DNA from: Diplocarpon mali
Taxonomy: Eukaryota; Ascomycota; Leotiomycetes; Helotiales; Drepanopezizaceae
Direction of reading: 5' to 3'
NCBI GenBank assembly: GCA_024741835.1
Contig: JAENRP010000095.1
Coordinates: 28,755 to 92,754 of the forward strand
Length of the DNA stretch: 64,000 bases
In this document: piece by piece, positions 42,865 to 53,997 of the stretch
How positions within the stretch are numbered: position 1 is the stretch's first letter
Layout: every line of letters begins with the position of its first letter
Program-made: the position numbers and the translations under genes
Notes under the pieces: generated by a model
The model's database searches: none
What the model was told of the DNA's origin: nothing
The model's input: only the letters and a program-made list of their open reading frames with translations

Positions 42865-44874
42865 TCACATCTCTACGAAAAAGTCAATAGTCTTCGCTAT
42901 TGCTGGAACTGATGTCAATGCCAACGTTATGATGCCGAATAAGCTCATGCCCAGGCTGGATAAGGCTGCACTTCTAGGATCTCATTACAGCAGGACAGCT
43001 GTTGCTGTTGCTGATGAACTGCCTCACAGATTCACACCCCTAGTCACATAGTCATCTATCACAATCAGCTGTGTTTCTTGACGAAATTTTACAGTGCCAG
43101 CCTCCAATCAGACATGATCTTGAAATTTACTTCACTTGAACAGACCTTTTTGAGTCCCTCAATAATCAGACATTGGTTGCTGGATCACATAATTGGTACG
43201 GGAGTTAGTAGTCGGATTGAACTTGCCCTCGGGTATCCGCATCCAGTTCAACACATGTGAGCCAACAGAGCCCCAAAAATCCCACTCATGAGAGCCAGAA
43301 CTGCACCAGTGTTAGAATCACCCCCTAAATTCGATACCGCCGGTGTAGCTAAAGCTAATTTCAGACTCCTGGCCGCAAGGGCTAGACTTCTCTTTGCCGA
43401 AATGCCGAATCCATAGCATATAGTAGGGTATCCAAACAGGCTCCCGACACATACCGTAATGTTCGAGATCACATTCGCGAAAAATGCCTCCTTAGTTCTT
43501 GCCGGTATGCAAACATAGGAAGGGTTCAAGCCACAATACTAGAATCCAAGAATGTCTCCTGCTCCGGGCACCTTCAGATTGGGCTTGCTATGCCAAAGGT
43601 CGAGGCAGCTGGCCCCCGTCCTGTAGGAGTGGAGAGATACTGTGAGATTATTGCCACGAATGGCGCCGAGCATGTAGACCCCCTGGACAGTGAGGGCTGG
43701 AGAAACGAGCATGAGATGCAGGAATTGCTTCCAGCGGGACGGAAGACCCAGGGCGACGAAGTAGGCTATGACCGCCAACGTCTGTTGAGCTGGCATGGCA
43801 TAACCTGTTGCGTGGTGGATCGGTAGTCCAACGCAGGTGAAGAGGAATGAATATGTAATTCGTTCGATGTTGGAACTAATGCATGCTGTCCAGCGTTGAG
43901 ACTGAGTCAGGGGTGCAGGGGTCTGTAGGAGCGAGTTGAGACGAAATGTATCTGGTGGTGTGATCTTTTCCTGGGGGCCCTCCAGTCCCTCTGATCAGAG
44001 AGGAATCTTGGGCTCGCTGGGGCGCAACTAAGTCGTTTGTTGATCCCTCGTCGACGAATCGCATGCTTCTTGCTAACGTTGGAGCTTCGGCATTCTGCCT
44101 GCCTGTTGAAACCCTCGAAAAGAGGAATTCCATCGCTCTCATCGCCCATTTCCTCTGTTCTCACAATGATGGCTCAATTGGGAGAGCCGAGAAGAAGTTG
44201 CAAACCCCGGACGAGATTTGCAGTTGCGCCAAAGACGACCACAAACCCGACGACTATTTGGAAGCATCAGAAATGAGAAAAGAAAAGCTCCGATTTGCAA
44301 TCCACATTGTGAGTCTGAATTGACTATGGCATACATGGGCATCACAGAGTTTCGAGGACTAAGTCAAGCAAGATAATAGGGGACATTGCTCACTGAAAAC
44401 TGCAATGATCTGTCCCACTTCTGCACCGCCGATAGGAGAGCTTAGGAGAAGTAGCACCCAACTAGATGTACGCATCAATTTGGTACGGCTCCTCTAATAA
44501 GCGTGAAGAGTGCCGGCCTATGAGGGGGTGATGAAGATATTGATATATCAAAGAGAAAAGCCGGCCTGGAACATTAAATATTAGACTCCAGTCAACATCC
44601 AGCAAAGAAATTTAGATGCAGGAACATGAATGGTTTTAACGATAGTCCCTGTCCGGCTATCTCCAAACACCAGGTCGCACGAGATCAGAGCTATGAACAG
44701 CAGAATCAAGCAAGCGACCGATGCCGAGAAAGACAGAGACCACAACAAAAAGAGAATTTGCTCCCCAAGCAGGCCAGGAGAATGGCGAGAATGTAGGAAC
44801 GCAAAGCCAAGTAGCCAAGTTGCGACGCCATAACCGAAGAGCAACCTGGGGAATTGCAAGACGATGTCAGCCAT
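42865..44874 (-). pseudogene. LrgB/CidB-family membrane protein, decayed copy
   Basis: Remnant of a fungal LrgB-like membrane protein (related to bacterial LrgB and the plastid glycolate/glycerate translocator). From 44874 the N-terminal membrane part reads on (SFSASVACLILLFIALISC, DLVFGDSRTGTIVKTIHVP). Further pieces are in order: SSPIGGAEVGQIIAVF, a hydrophilic loop, MPAQQTLAVIAYFVALGLPS, PGAGDIL, GSLFGYPTICYGFGISAKRS, LALATPAVSNLGGDSNTGAV and LSSLGMSLFG. In-frame stops interrupt it: TGA at 44550-44548, TAG at 44520-44518, TAG at 43541-43539, TGA at 43026-43024, and adjacent TAA and TGA at 42987-42982. Splice-like sites remain between blocks (for example GTGAGC after IIAVF). The order and conservation show recent decay of an ordinary gene rather than chance similarity. 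Confidence 0.82.
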
Positions 44875-45283
44875 TTGCTAAGCCGTGCCCCGCGAAGACG
44901 ATCCAGTCAATCAATGAGGAGAAAGAAGAAGGATTGTTAGTTGTATTCCGGTTGTGTTGCAATCTTTCACAAGTTTCAGAGCCTCGATTCCGTGAGAGGC
45001 AAAAGCAATAGCAATACCTCTGGGACTCTCACTGCGGACCATGGGTAGGTAATAATAAGAAACAGTATTCTGGGAAGGAAAATGGGTTGATCAATACAAA
45101 ACTCTCTGGTTGGATATCATCCCCTAGGCCTCGGCTGAGATGACCAATGATTCGGGAATAATTCGGGAATAATTCGGGAATAATTCGGGAATGATAATAA
45201 ATCGCGTGCCCACGGGACAAATCCAAACGACAATCGTAGTCCCGCAACAAGACATCTACCATCTCTGCCTTTGAGCTACAACC
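44875..45283. other. Intergenic with 11-bp tandem repeat
   Basis: About 400 bp between the decayed LrgB gene start and the coiled-coil gene start. Holds the 11-bp tandem repeat described separately. Confidence 0.6.
45150..45192. repeat. 11-bp tandem repeat (about 4 units)
   Basis: About four copies of attcgggaata, some 90-130 bp upstream of the coiled-coil gene start, in its probable promoter. Confidence 0.9.
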
Positions 45284-47013
45284 ATGGCAGAAAATTCCTT
45301 GCATGTACTACTAGAGGCACTGCGTGACCATGATCTGCCGCACAATCGCGAGGCTCTCGAATCCGCCATTGCGGATCCAGAGAGTCAGACCGCTATCCAG
45401 GACTGGATCCAGGAATACCTGTCCCGAGACACTTTACTAAGCAGGGACGAAGCTGCTCTGTGAGAACACTGCTTGTTGTTGGTTCTTGAAATACTAATCA
45501 AGCTTAGATATGCCAACTTGACGGAGGCAGGGGAGACAGAGGCTCTCGCAACGCAAGATTTGTCTCTTGTCCAGGCCCTGAACGACGAAGAGATCCACAA
45601 TGCCATTGAAGAGCTCAAGCGATCGACTGCAGCTATAGAAAAGCAGAGTGAGGTTCTTCGACTACAGCAAAGTGCTATGAATGCACTTGGAAAAGGTGAA
45701 CAGCGTACAAGTCAAGCCAGGGCGCAGATGGAAGAGGGGCAGAAGAGGAAATGGCACGCCGAAAAGAGCCACGTTACTGCAGCGATCACGGAATTATCTC
45801 AGAGCCTGAAATACCAGACTGCGGATCTCGAACAGCAACTCAAGGCATCGGAGGCAGGTGTCAAGCAGACGGTGGATGGCATCCTGAAATCGGACGATAG
45901 GCTATTGCTAAGCTTACAGAAGCTATCCGGCGATCTTGATCAAGGACGATCTGATGATGATGCCATCGTTGAGAGGATAAGGGAGCTTTGCGCAAGGTAC
46001 GCAGAGCTTCTTGTGGACTGTATAGCGTAGGCTTATATATATACACAGATTGATCAAGCATACTGTCGAGGGACTACGAACGAGACTCGATAGAGTCTAC
46101 CTCGAAGGCCTCGGTGTCTCGAATACTTGTGAAGACCATAAGGAAGATAGCGAGGTCAATGATCTGCAAGAAGAACTCGAGTCACTGTATTCTGAGATTC
46201 TACCAGTTGCTCAGATGTCTGCAGAACAACAATTTCTCGAGCCGGCTCTGAGGGCAATCGCAGCAGGTGACAGTCAAGGCCAGGAGCGAACGATCAAAGC
46301 TCTCAAATACGTACGTGCCTCAGCAATCCATTCCTACTGTGTTCTAAATGTTTCAGATACATGATTGCATGATATTCCTTGTTAACCGGATCGAAACATT
46401 CCTAGAACGCGCTGAAGAAAGCCAATGCCATAACATGGCTCTGCAGGTCGTACTGAATTCGGCCAAGAAGGAATTGTCACACTCAGAAACTGGACCGACT
46501 ACCAAGGTTGGCTCTCCGACAAGACCCAACCCTCAAAGACACAAGAAGGCAACCGGATCCGAATCGAATGTCCGACTCCGGAACTCACGCCGCTCTTCGG
46601 GTGCTTTTGATGAAGAAATAGCTCCTGAACAGCAACTTGCTCGAAATCTGGGAGTTGCCCTACCATCGGAAGGTGTCTCTGATCAAGAGCGAGCTGGCCT
46701 CTGGGAACGAATGCTAGCGGAGAGGACAACTAGGCTTGAGGACCACGCGGCTAGTCTGCAGTCCACAACAGAATCGTCCATCTTTTCTCACTTGCATGAC
46801 GCCCGTATGACGCTGGAGCTACTACATAATTCCCTTCTAGCGGAGTCACGGTATGGCAGAGTTCATCTTCTAGATCCAGAGTTGGACAGTTCGGTCGTCA
46901 AGTTTGAGCAGGATCTAGAAGACTTGCAAAATGATCTGGAGGCTGTGGATCTGCATAGCATGCAGGCCAAGAATGTCTTTCGAGAGCAGCTTATCGAGCG
47001 GTGGTCCAGGTAG
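45284..47013 (+). CDS. Coiled-coil protein of unknown function
   Basis: I do not recognise this family with confidence. Four exons: 45284-45459, 45508-45996, 46049-46310 and 46357-47013, in phase, giving 527 aa. The N-terminal about 60 residues form a short helical domain (HVLLEALRDHDLPHNREALE, AIQDWIQEYLSRDTLLS). Long heptad-like helices follow, rich in Glu, Gln, Leu and Lys (EEIHNAIEELKRSTAAIEKQ, KASEAGVKQTVDGILKSDDR, VNDLQEELESLYSEILPV). A basic Ser/Arg linker lies at about 355-395 (SPTRPNPQRHKKATGSE), then another helical segment. There are no membrane helices or signal peptide. The layout resembles microtubule or kinetochore factors such as augmin subunit 3, but that is only a hypothesis from architecture. 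Confidence 0.8.
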
Positions 47014-47150
47014 TGGCGACTACGCTTAAAATCAATTCGGACATCTCGCAAGCTCTGTACGAAATCATCAACTCTTTTTATACGCCTGGTCAAACTCAGC
47101 GTCAATTCTGATACGTATTGATACTGATTTGTCTCTAAACTGTCTATTTT

Positions 47151-49921
47151 CTAGATTAATGCTGCTAGCAGCCTCTCCTCGATGATTCTGAGAGTTTCGC
47201 ACTTTGATGTCTGGCTTGCCATCAAATAGATAACATTGCCAAGTACTCTGACGTGGATATTGAAGTCTGAATGAATATTGAGAAGTTTCTTTTGGAGCCC
47301 TGAAGCGGCAGTCGAGCTGTAACCTGGACGTCGAACGTGTCAGTCACCTGTGCTATCTAGCCTTTAACGGAGCCCTGAGCTTACCAGCATTCTCATCCTG
47401 CAAGTTGATGGCAAGAACAGACCCAAGTGCTATCACGCTTTCAACGTCTGGACTATGCGACACTCGGATTGCGAAATCCTTCGACCACGCACTCCAAATG
47501 TCGGCACTGGTATATGCAGGCCCAGTCTTGCCCGCAGGCTTCCCACCACTCTGTGCGATGCCATCCTGCCAGTCACTTCTCAGAGACTGCCATTTTCCGT
47601 CTTTTTCCATGTCAAGCATGGCCCTTAACGAAGTGTTGGCAACATGACAACCCACCGGATGGGCCGTATAGCTATGGCCATGCAACAATGCATCTCTCTT
47701 TTCCGCGCCGAGGAACACATTATAGATACTTTCGCTCGCAAGCGTCGTGCACAGCGGAATGAGACCCCCGGTGAGCAGCTTCGCATGCACCGAGATGTCG
47801 GGATGAACTTGGAGGAATGAAGCGGAGCTGAATCTTCCGAGGCGATAGAGACCGGTGAATACTTCGTCGAACACCACAGGGAGACCGGCCCATGCCTGTG
47901 GGCGTTGAGGGGCGGGAATTTCAGGCCCGCCGAAGAGTTGGGAGCTGTTGCGCACGACCTGTACAAGAGTATGTTGAAATAGGGGATCGCTGCAAGTGTC
48001 AGGTCGAGAGCGACGAGTAAACAGGTGCGCATGCAACTTACGCGAAGAGCATTCCGCCGGCTCCAAGAATGACTGGCTAGTGAATGGTTAGCATCCAGAC
48101 GTCACAATCGTGGGTACTGCTTCGCACCTCCATGATCAGAGCACCAAAAAGTAAGCCCTGTTCGTGCACGAGTCTCTCCAGCGTCTGCTTGATGTGCTGT
48201 TGATACTTTCTGCCACAAGGAGAACTTAAGCGAGTCTCAAGGTCGAAAATCTCAGCCAGAGAACCAAAAGTCACTGTACTCCCAAACTCGGCTTCCATGC
48301 CTGTTGGCGGCTCGACACACCACCGGCCCCTCCTTAATTTGACTCGTGGGAAGTCAAACCAATAGCCGCGTCCTTTGTACCAGTGTACCTTCTCATTGAA
48401 AGTACTGGGCTCTGAACAGTCCATTGCCCCGATGGTATCACCATGGTAGCTCCCCTTCAGGCCCAGCACGCCCACCTCTGTCTTCCTCTCTTCCCATCCA
48501 GACCTCTCACACGATGCCGTCAGTGCCATCTTCGTCGCGACTTCCATGCCAGTACTTCCATTATCGGAATAGAATACCCTCGACAGCCGGGGGTTGTTAA
48601 GATTCCGAAGAAGGGTCTCGGCGAGTAGCAGTGCCGGCTCATGGATCGTGCCAGCGAACATTACATGCCCATAGCGTCCTGCTGCGTATCCTGCTTCTAG
48701 AGAGAGCTCGGGATTCCCGTGTCCAAGCCCTTGTGTCCACCAGCTTGCACTGCCGTCAAATGTTGGGGTCAGGACATCCTCTCCGCCAGATGATGCAGGA
48801 CATATGCTATGCGTTTGAAAGAAGTCGCCGGAGGCGGAGTCGATGCTCATTATCGTTTGGGGCGACACTTCTCGATGTTGTGTGAAGGGGTACCATATCT
48901 GGTTGTGTGCTCGGCTAGACATGCCTTCCAGCTTCTGAATTCGCGAGATGTGTTTTTCGGCGAGAGTTGAAATAGCCTGGTCTACAGCATCCAACTTGCT
49001 CATCTTATCATAGTATTCGGCGAGGAGCTCATAGTCCTCCTCTTGTGTGCGTCCTTGGGCTGGAGGGGGTGGAATCGATAATGACAGCACGTCTTTCTTG
49101 TCGAAATAAGATTTGAGGTACGTGTGGTTCTGATACTTCGAATCCTCGAATACCAGCACCGCATGCAAGTCATAACCCCTGATGTGAAGCGACTCGAAGG
49201 CGGAAATGGAGGACGAGATGCCGCCTAGCCGATGGTCTGCCACCAAACAGACGGGCAGTCTTAGCGGCCTGTACAGATCGGCCTGGGAGCTTCCGCTGGG
49301 GGTCGGTGAGTGGACTCCGCCAGCGGTTTCGAGTAGCAAAGTGCCTGGTCCGGATTGGGCACAGGCCCGGAGGTAGCTCAGGACTTGCTCTTGGATGTGA
49401 GAGTCTGAGGGAGGCTGCTGCTTTCTTAGTCAGGTCAATCCGGACAAAACGTTGCAAGAGAGAACGACGGAGTAGGATATAACAGATTATTGTTTGATAC
49501 CATATGATACCGTATAATATTATATGATACTATATAATACTATATAATACTTTGTAATACTGTATAATACTATATAGTACCATGTAATACTATACAATAC
49601 CTGCACAATACCTATACAATACACAAGACCTCAACCTACCTTGCTTAGACGTGCAGCGATGTGAGGACTCACTGCCTCGTCGAATTGGAAAAGGCAATGT
49701 GTCTGGGTTTCGGGCGAGAAGCGGGTCAGATGCCGGTCGTCTGCGTCGTGCAGAGGTCCCGTCGAGACTGGCTTCAGATACCACACCATCTCATCGGGAG
49801 ACCTTCTCGCAAACGCTCTGCAGAGGATTGTGGACATGATTGTCTTGCCAACATTGGTATTCGCTCCATATATCTGGTAAGATCTCACGGACCTCCACAG
49901 AGAGGAGTTCTTGGGCACCAT
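47151..49921 (-). CDS. bioDA: BioDA: fused dethiobiotin synthetase and DAPA aminotransferase
   Basis: Bifunctional biotin enzyme: aminates KAPA to DAPA, then closes the ureido ring to dethiobiotin; mitochondrial in studied eukaryotes. Exons on minus: 49921-49640, 49417-48128, 48076-48042, 47989-47385 and 47323-47151, giving 794 aa. Dethiobiotin synthetase comes first: P-loop IYGANTNVGKT, WYLKPVSTGP, and after the intron TLLLETAGGVHSPTPSG. The aminotransferase begins near IWYPFTQH and includes FYSDNGSTGMEVATKMAL, GLKGSYHGDTIGAMDCS, VVFDEVFTGLYRLGR and the PLP-lysine motif HAKLLTGGLIPL. The N-terminus MVPKNSSLWRSVRSYQ is basic but short. Intron 1 is 222 bp and contains a 10-bp tandem repeat. 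It shares a divergent promoter region with bioB. Confidence 0.95.
49491..49621. repeat. 10-bp tandem repeat inside bioDA intron 1
   Basis: About thirteen degenerate copies of tatataatac in strict 10-bp register, nearly filling the first intron of bioDA. On the gene strand each unit begins GTAT, resembling the start of a splice donor. Confidence 0.9.
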
Positions 49922-51018
49922 CGTGGCAAGACTCCTGGCAAGAATCAGCTCTGCCTGGTCGTCTGCGAAGCTCTGCGATGCTGCGATGTAAGAGAAGGCC
50001 GGAATGCTAGGTCTGACAGGTCGTGATGCATGCGTTGAGAATCAACGTCCAAGGCCGTACGTCCCAGTTCGTTTCTCCTCATCTCTCAACTGGATCGGGA
50101 GGTGGTTGAGCAGAATCAGGTAGAGGGCGGGCCGACCTGAACTTCTATCTATCGATTGATCTCAGTATCCACGTCGTCTGTCCGGGTTGACTCCAAACTG
50201 ATGGCTTCGTCGACTCCTCACCTCATCTCACCTCGGCCTCGTGACAGCAGCAAGAGCGCTTCTCTACTTCCTGGCAATCCGACGTAAAGGATTGCTGACA
50301 AAGGTTTACCTACCCCGACGAGGTATGAGCTTCGTGAAGAGTGTGGAGATCCTCTCGTACCCGATTCCCTTCTTATGCTCTGCCGATACGCTCTGATGAT
50401 CCTATGTACTCGGTCAGCAGCTATTGCAGGGAACCGGTTGAACTGGCATGGGGCCCTATCGCATACTGTGCAAATTCCCCCACGCCGCTTTTGCATCTCA
50501 ATCAAATAGACACAGCCTGTACCGCGTGATAGGAAGAGCACCCGAGAGGAAGATGGAGAACAGCAATGGGGTATGTGATAGTTGCATTATCAAGTTTCGC
50601 TTCATGTGGTGATTCATGCAAACATACTGCAGAGCAGAATACGGAAAGTTGACAATCTGTGGAATTCCTACTTCCTCCTGGTATTGCCGGCAGAAATGGG
50701 CGGTGAGACAGGCAGACAGGGCCACGGTCCCACAGTATAACTAGGGGAACCTAGATGTAAACATCCCTCTCGGCTGCTCCGTATCAGGCCACAAGGCACT
50801 CACAACCTTTTCTTGCTCCACCCCCCCTCCTCCCCCACCAAAGGACAATCCTCCTCCCTCCCATGTCTCCATGGAATTTGAGTTGTGCCCCGCCAGACCA
50901 TGGCTACGCATACTGGCCTGCACGCTCCGCTGTTGTTTCTCTTGGAGAATCATCTCGATTACGGTGTAAAAGTCCAATCGAGTTGCTGACCCTCTAGAGA
51001 CCTCATCCTCATCTTGTC
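49922..51018. promoter_or_regulatory. Shared divergent promoter region, bioDA and bioB
   Basis: 1.1 kb between the diverging starts of bioDA and bioB. No supported gene. It has a C-rich run at about 50818-50835 near the bioB side. Co-regulation of the two genes from this spacer is an inference from layout; I cannot name a factor-binding site. Confidence 0.55.
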
Positions 51019-52337
51019 ATGCCGGCCAGCCGACCCCAGTTCCTACTTGCAAGCTGTAGAGCTCTGCTTCGCGAAAGCAACTCTCAGTCACTGCCGCTGG
51101 TGAAGAGGTATGGCACTGTCTCGGCCGTTGCACCTCAAGTCCCCGGCCCACCCTCAGCATTCGAGAATGCCCTGGCGGCCACGTCGCCGAGGAACAACTG
51201 GACGAAGGAGGAGATCAAGGAGCTGTACGACACCCCTTTGATGAGCCTGGCATTTGCAGCTGTAATTATCTCACGCTCCCGATATTGATTGCCAAACTGA
51301 CAACCTGCAGGCTTCCGTGCACCGAAAGTTTCACAACCCCGCGGCAATCCAGATGTGTACGCTTATGAACATCAAGACGGGAGGATGTAGCGAAGACTGT
51401 TCATATGTCAGTTCTGACCCGGCCACACACTCTATGGCTGTCTCCGTGGGCGTCATATGGACTAACGTGTTCCAAGTGTGCCCAGTCTTCCAGGTATTCA
51501 ACCGGTCTCAAAGCCTCCAAGATGGTAAATGTCGACTCTGTTCTCGATGCTGCACGGATTGCCAAGGACAAAGGAAGCACCCGATTCTGCATGGGAGCAG
51601 CTTGGAGGGACATGCGTGGTCGAAAGAACGGTCTCAAGAATATCAAAGCAATGGTCAATGGGGTGAGAGGAATGGGTATGGAAGTTTGCGTGACACTTGG
51701 CATGATTGATTTAGAACAAGCAAAGGAACTGAAGGAAGCCGGTCTGACCGCATATAACCATAACGTCGATACGTCCAGAGACTTCTACCCGTCGGTTATC
51801 TCGACCCGAACTTACGATGAAAGACTGCAGACAATCCAAAACGTCAGAGATGCCGGGCTCAATGTCTGTACCGGAGGGATTCTCGGCCTCGGAGAGAAGC
51901 CAAGTGATCATGTTGGGTTGATACATACCGTCGCGACCCTGCCCTCGCACCCAGAGAGCTTTCCCGTCAACACACTTGTCCCAATCAAAGGCACGCCACT
52001 TGGTGATAACGAACCTTCTCCCTTCGACGCGACTTTGAGAACAATCGCCACCGCACGATTGGTCATGCCGAGAACCATCATCAGGTTGGCTGCCGGACGC
52101 ATCACTCTCTCGGAAGAACAGCAAGTGCTTTGTTTTATGGCTGGCGCAAATGCAGTATTCACGGGAGAGAAGATGCTTACAACAGCCTGCAACGGGTGGG
52201 ATGAGGACAGAATCATTTTCAACAAGTGGGGACTGCGACCAATGGAAAGCTTTGAGGTCGAGGCGCTGAGGGAGCTGGTTTCGACCTCGGCACCACTAGG
52301 TGTACAGGAAGAGCGCCAGGTTGGGACAACAGCCTGA
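51019..52337 (+). CDS. bioB: Biotin synthase
   Basis: Mitochondrial radical-SAM enzyme that inserts sulfur into dethiobiotin. Three exons, 51019-51261, 51311-51406 and 51477-52337, give 399 aa. The N-terminus (residues 1-35) is basic with Ser/Arg and no early acidic cluster until the Glu of LLRESNS, consistent with a mitochondrial presequence. The 4Fe-4S signature Cys107-x3-Cys111-x2-Cys114 is interrupted by intron 2 just before the third Cys (GGCSEDCSY, then [10 protein letters not shown]). Other motifs are [50 protein letters not shown], and [12 protein letters not shown] with the Arg that ligates the 2Fe-2S cluster. The C-terminus is normal. It is divergent from bioDA and convergent with bioF. 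Confidence 0.95.
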
Positions 52338-52611
52338 TCTAACGACTTCTCATTGTTAATATTTGGATGATCGAACGATTGCCTGATTTTTATGAAAAAA
52401 AAAAATTTGTTGACAACGTCGCTTATCTCTTCAACGTAAACAGTCCTAAGCGAGGCTGCGTTGCATTGGTGTCATCGATGAGACGCGAGAAAGGGACAGT
52501 ATACCCGAGCACGGGACTCAAAATCTTGAAGGTTCAACTAGATCTAGGATAGCCAGATTTTGGACAGAAGATTTTGCAGTCGGAGCCCAACGCTCAGTGA
52601 GCGAACCCTCA

Positions 52612-53997
52612 TCATAACACGGCCTTCACGAAAGTTCCATCCAACTTTCTCACAGCGTGAACCTTCGTCATGACATCCAGCCAAGCCCCTATCCTCCCGA
52701 CGAGCCTGTTTATATCTTCATGGGTGTTGCCAGCGTGTAAACATACGCGGACCCTCTGTGTACCTTCCGGCACGGTCGGAGGGACGATAGCGCGTACCAT
52801 GAAGCCTGCATCTTGACAATACCTCGCAAGGCTCCGAGGCTCCGGGGTCAATAGAGCGAAGATGGGTGATTGCGGAGGTGCTTCTGGAAGCCGGAGCAGC
52901 TCTATGCCAGACACTGGGTGGCGAGTTTGGGAATGTAGGCTGGACAGCCGGTGGTACATGTGGCCAATCAAGCCATTCAGACGAACGATGAGCTACCATT
53001 TGATCAATATTGAACAGGAGAAGCTTCGAGTTGGTCGCAAGGCTTACAGGCTCCGTCACCCCTCGTCCCATCAGGGCGTAGGCCACCTTGATCGCAGCGA
53101 GACTTGGGAAGGACATGGAGGTGCTGTATATCAACGGCCGAGCATAGTTGATCAGGTAATCTCGGGTCAGCGGAGAGCAAAGAACCGCGGCTTCCAGCGT
53201 CAGCCAATGTTCGCGAGAGCCGAGAGGTTGCCCGAGTCACCTCCGTTGCATGCCAGGCCTTTTCCAAAGGTATGCAGTCTCGCAAAGACTCTGTCTTCCA
53301 GGCCGAGGCGGCACACGATTCCCCTTCCCTGCGGTCCGTAGATACCGTTCGAGTGCGCCTCGTCAACCACCACGAGTCCGTTCCCCTTCGGCAGCAGCTC
53401 CTCGACCAGATCCAGCACAGACTTCAGCGGAGCCAGGTCGCCATCCATCGAGTACAGGCTCTCGACCGCCACAAAGACGTTCCTCTCCCCGTGCTCTACC
53501 CTCTCGTCGGCAGCCACCTCCTCGATCTTCGCCCTCAGGTCGCGCAGGTCATTGTGAGCAAAGGCCTTGCAGCCCCCGGCCCTGGACAGCCGCATGCCCT
53601 CGCGGGCGCTGGCGTGCACGAAGTCATCGTGCAGCACCACGTCGCCGGGCTGCGGGACGCTGGAGAAGAAGGCCGAGTTGGCGTCGTAGCCGGAGTTGAA
53701 GAGCAGGGCCGCAGGCGCGCCGTGGAACCGGGCGATCTCGGCCTCGAGAGCCTCGGCGTAGGCGGAGTTGCCATCCAGCAGCCGAGAACCGCCGCTCCCG
53801 ACGTGAAAGTCCGGGGACGTGGTGAGTTCCTCGAGGTAGGCGGCCCGGAAGACCGGTGAGCGCGAGAGCGAGAGGAAGTCGTTGGACGAGAAGTCGAGCG
53901 ATCCGGGCGGGCTTATCGTGAGGGTGCGGAGCGCAGAATTGGCCTCGCGTCGGCTCAGCAGGAGGGACATCGAGGTCTGGATCGAGGGGGGTGCCAT
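52612..53997 (-). CDS. bioF: 8-amino-7-oxononanoate (KAPA) synthase
   Basis: PLP-dependent alpha-oxoamine synthase joining alanine and pimeloyl thioester, first dedicated step of biotin synthesis. Exons on minus: 53997-53241, 53190-53048 and 52992-52612, giving 426 aa. Motifs: LDFSSNDFLSLS, FHVGSGGSRLLDGN, LLFNSGYDANSAFFSS, the PLP aspartate in VVVDEAHSNGIYG, and the Schiff-base lysine at about residue 246 in HTFGKGLACNG. After intron 1 come CSPLTRDYLINYARPLIYST and SFPSLAAIKVAYALM. Fungal BioF was shown to be peroxisomal in Aspergillus through a C-terminal PTS1; this protein ends Ala-Val-Leu, not a canonical PTS1. GC content of exon 1 is higher than in the neighbours. Its stop lies 275 bp from that of convergent bioB. 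Confidence 0.94.
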
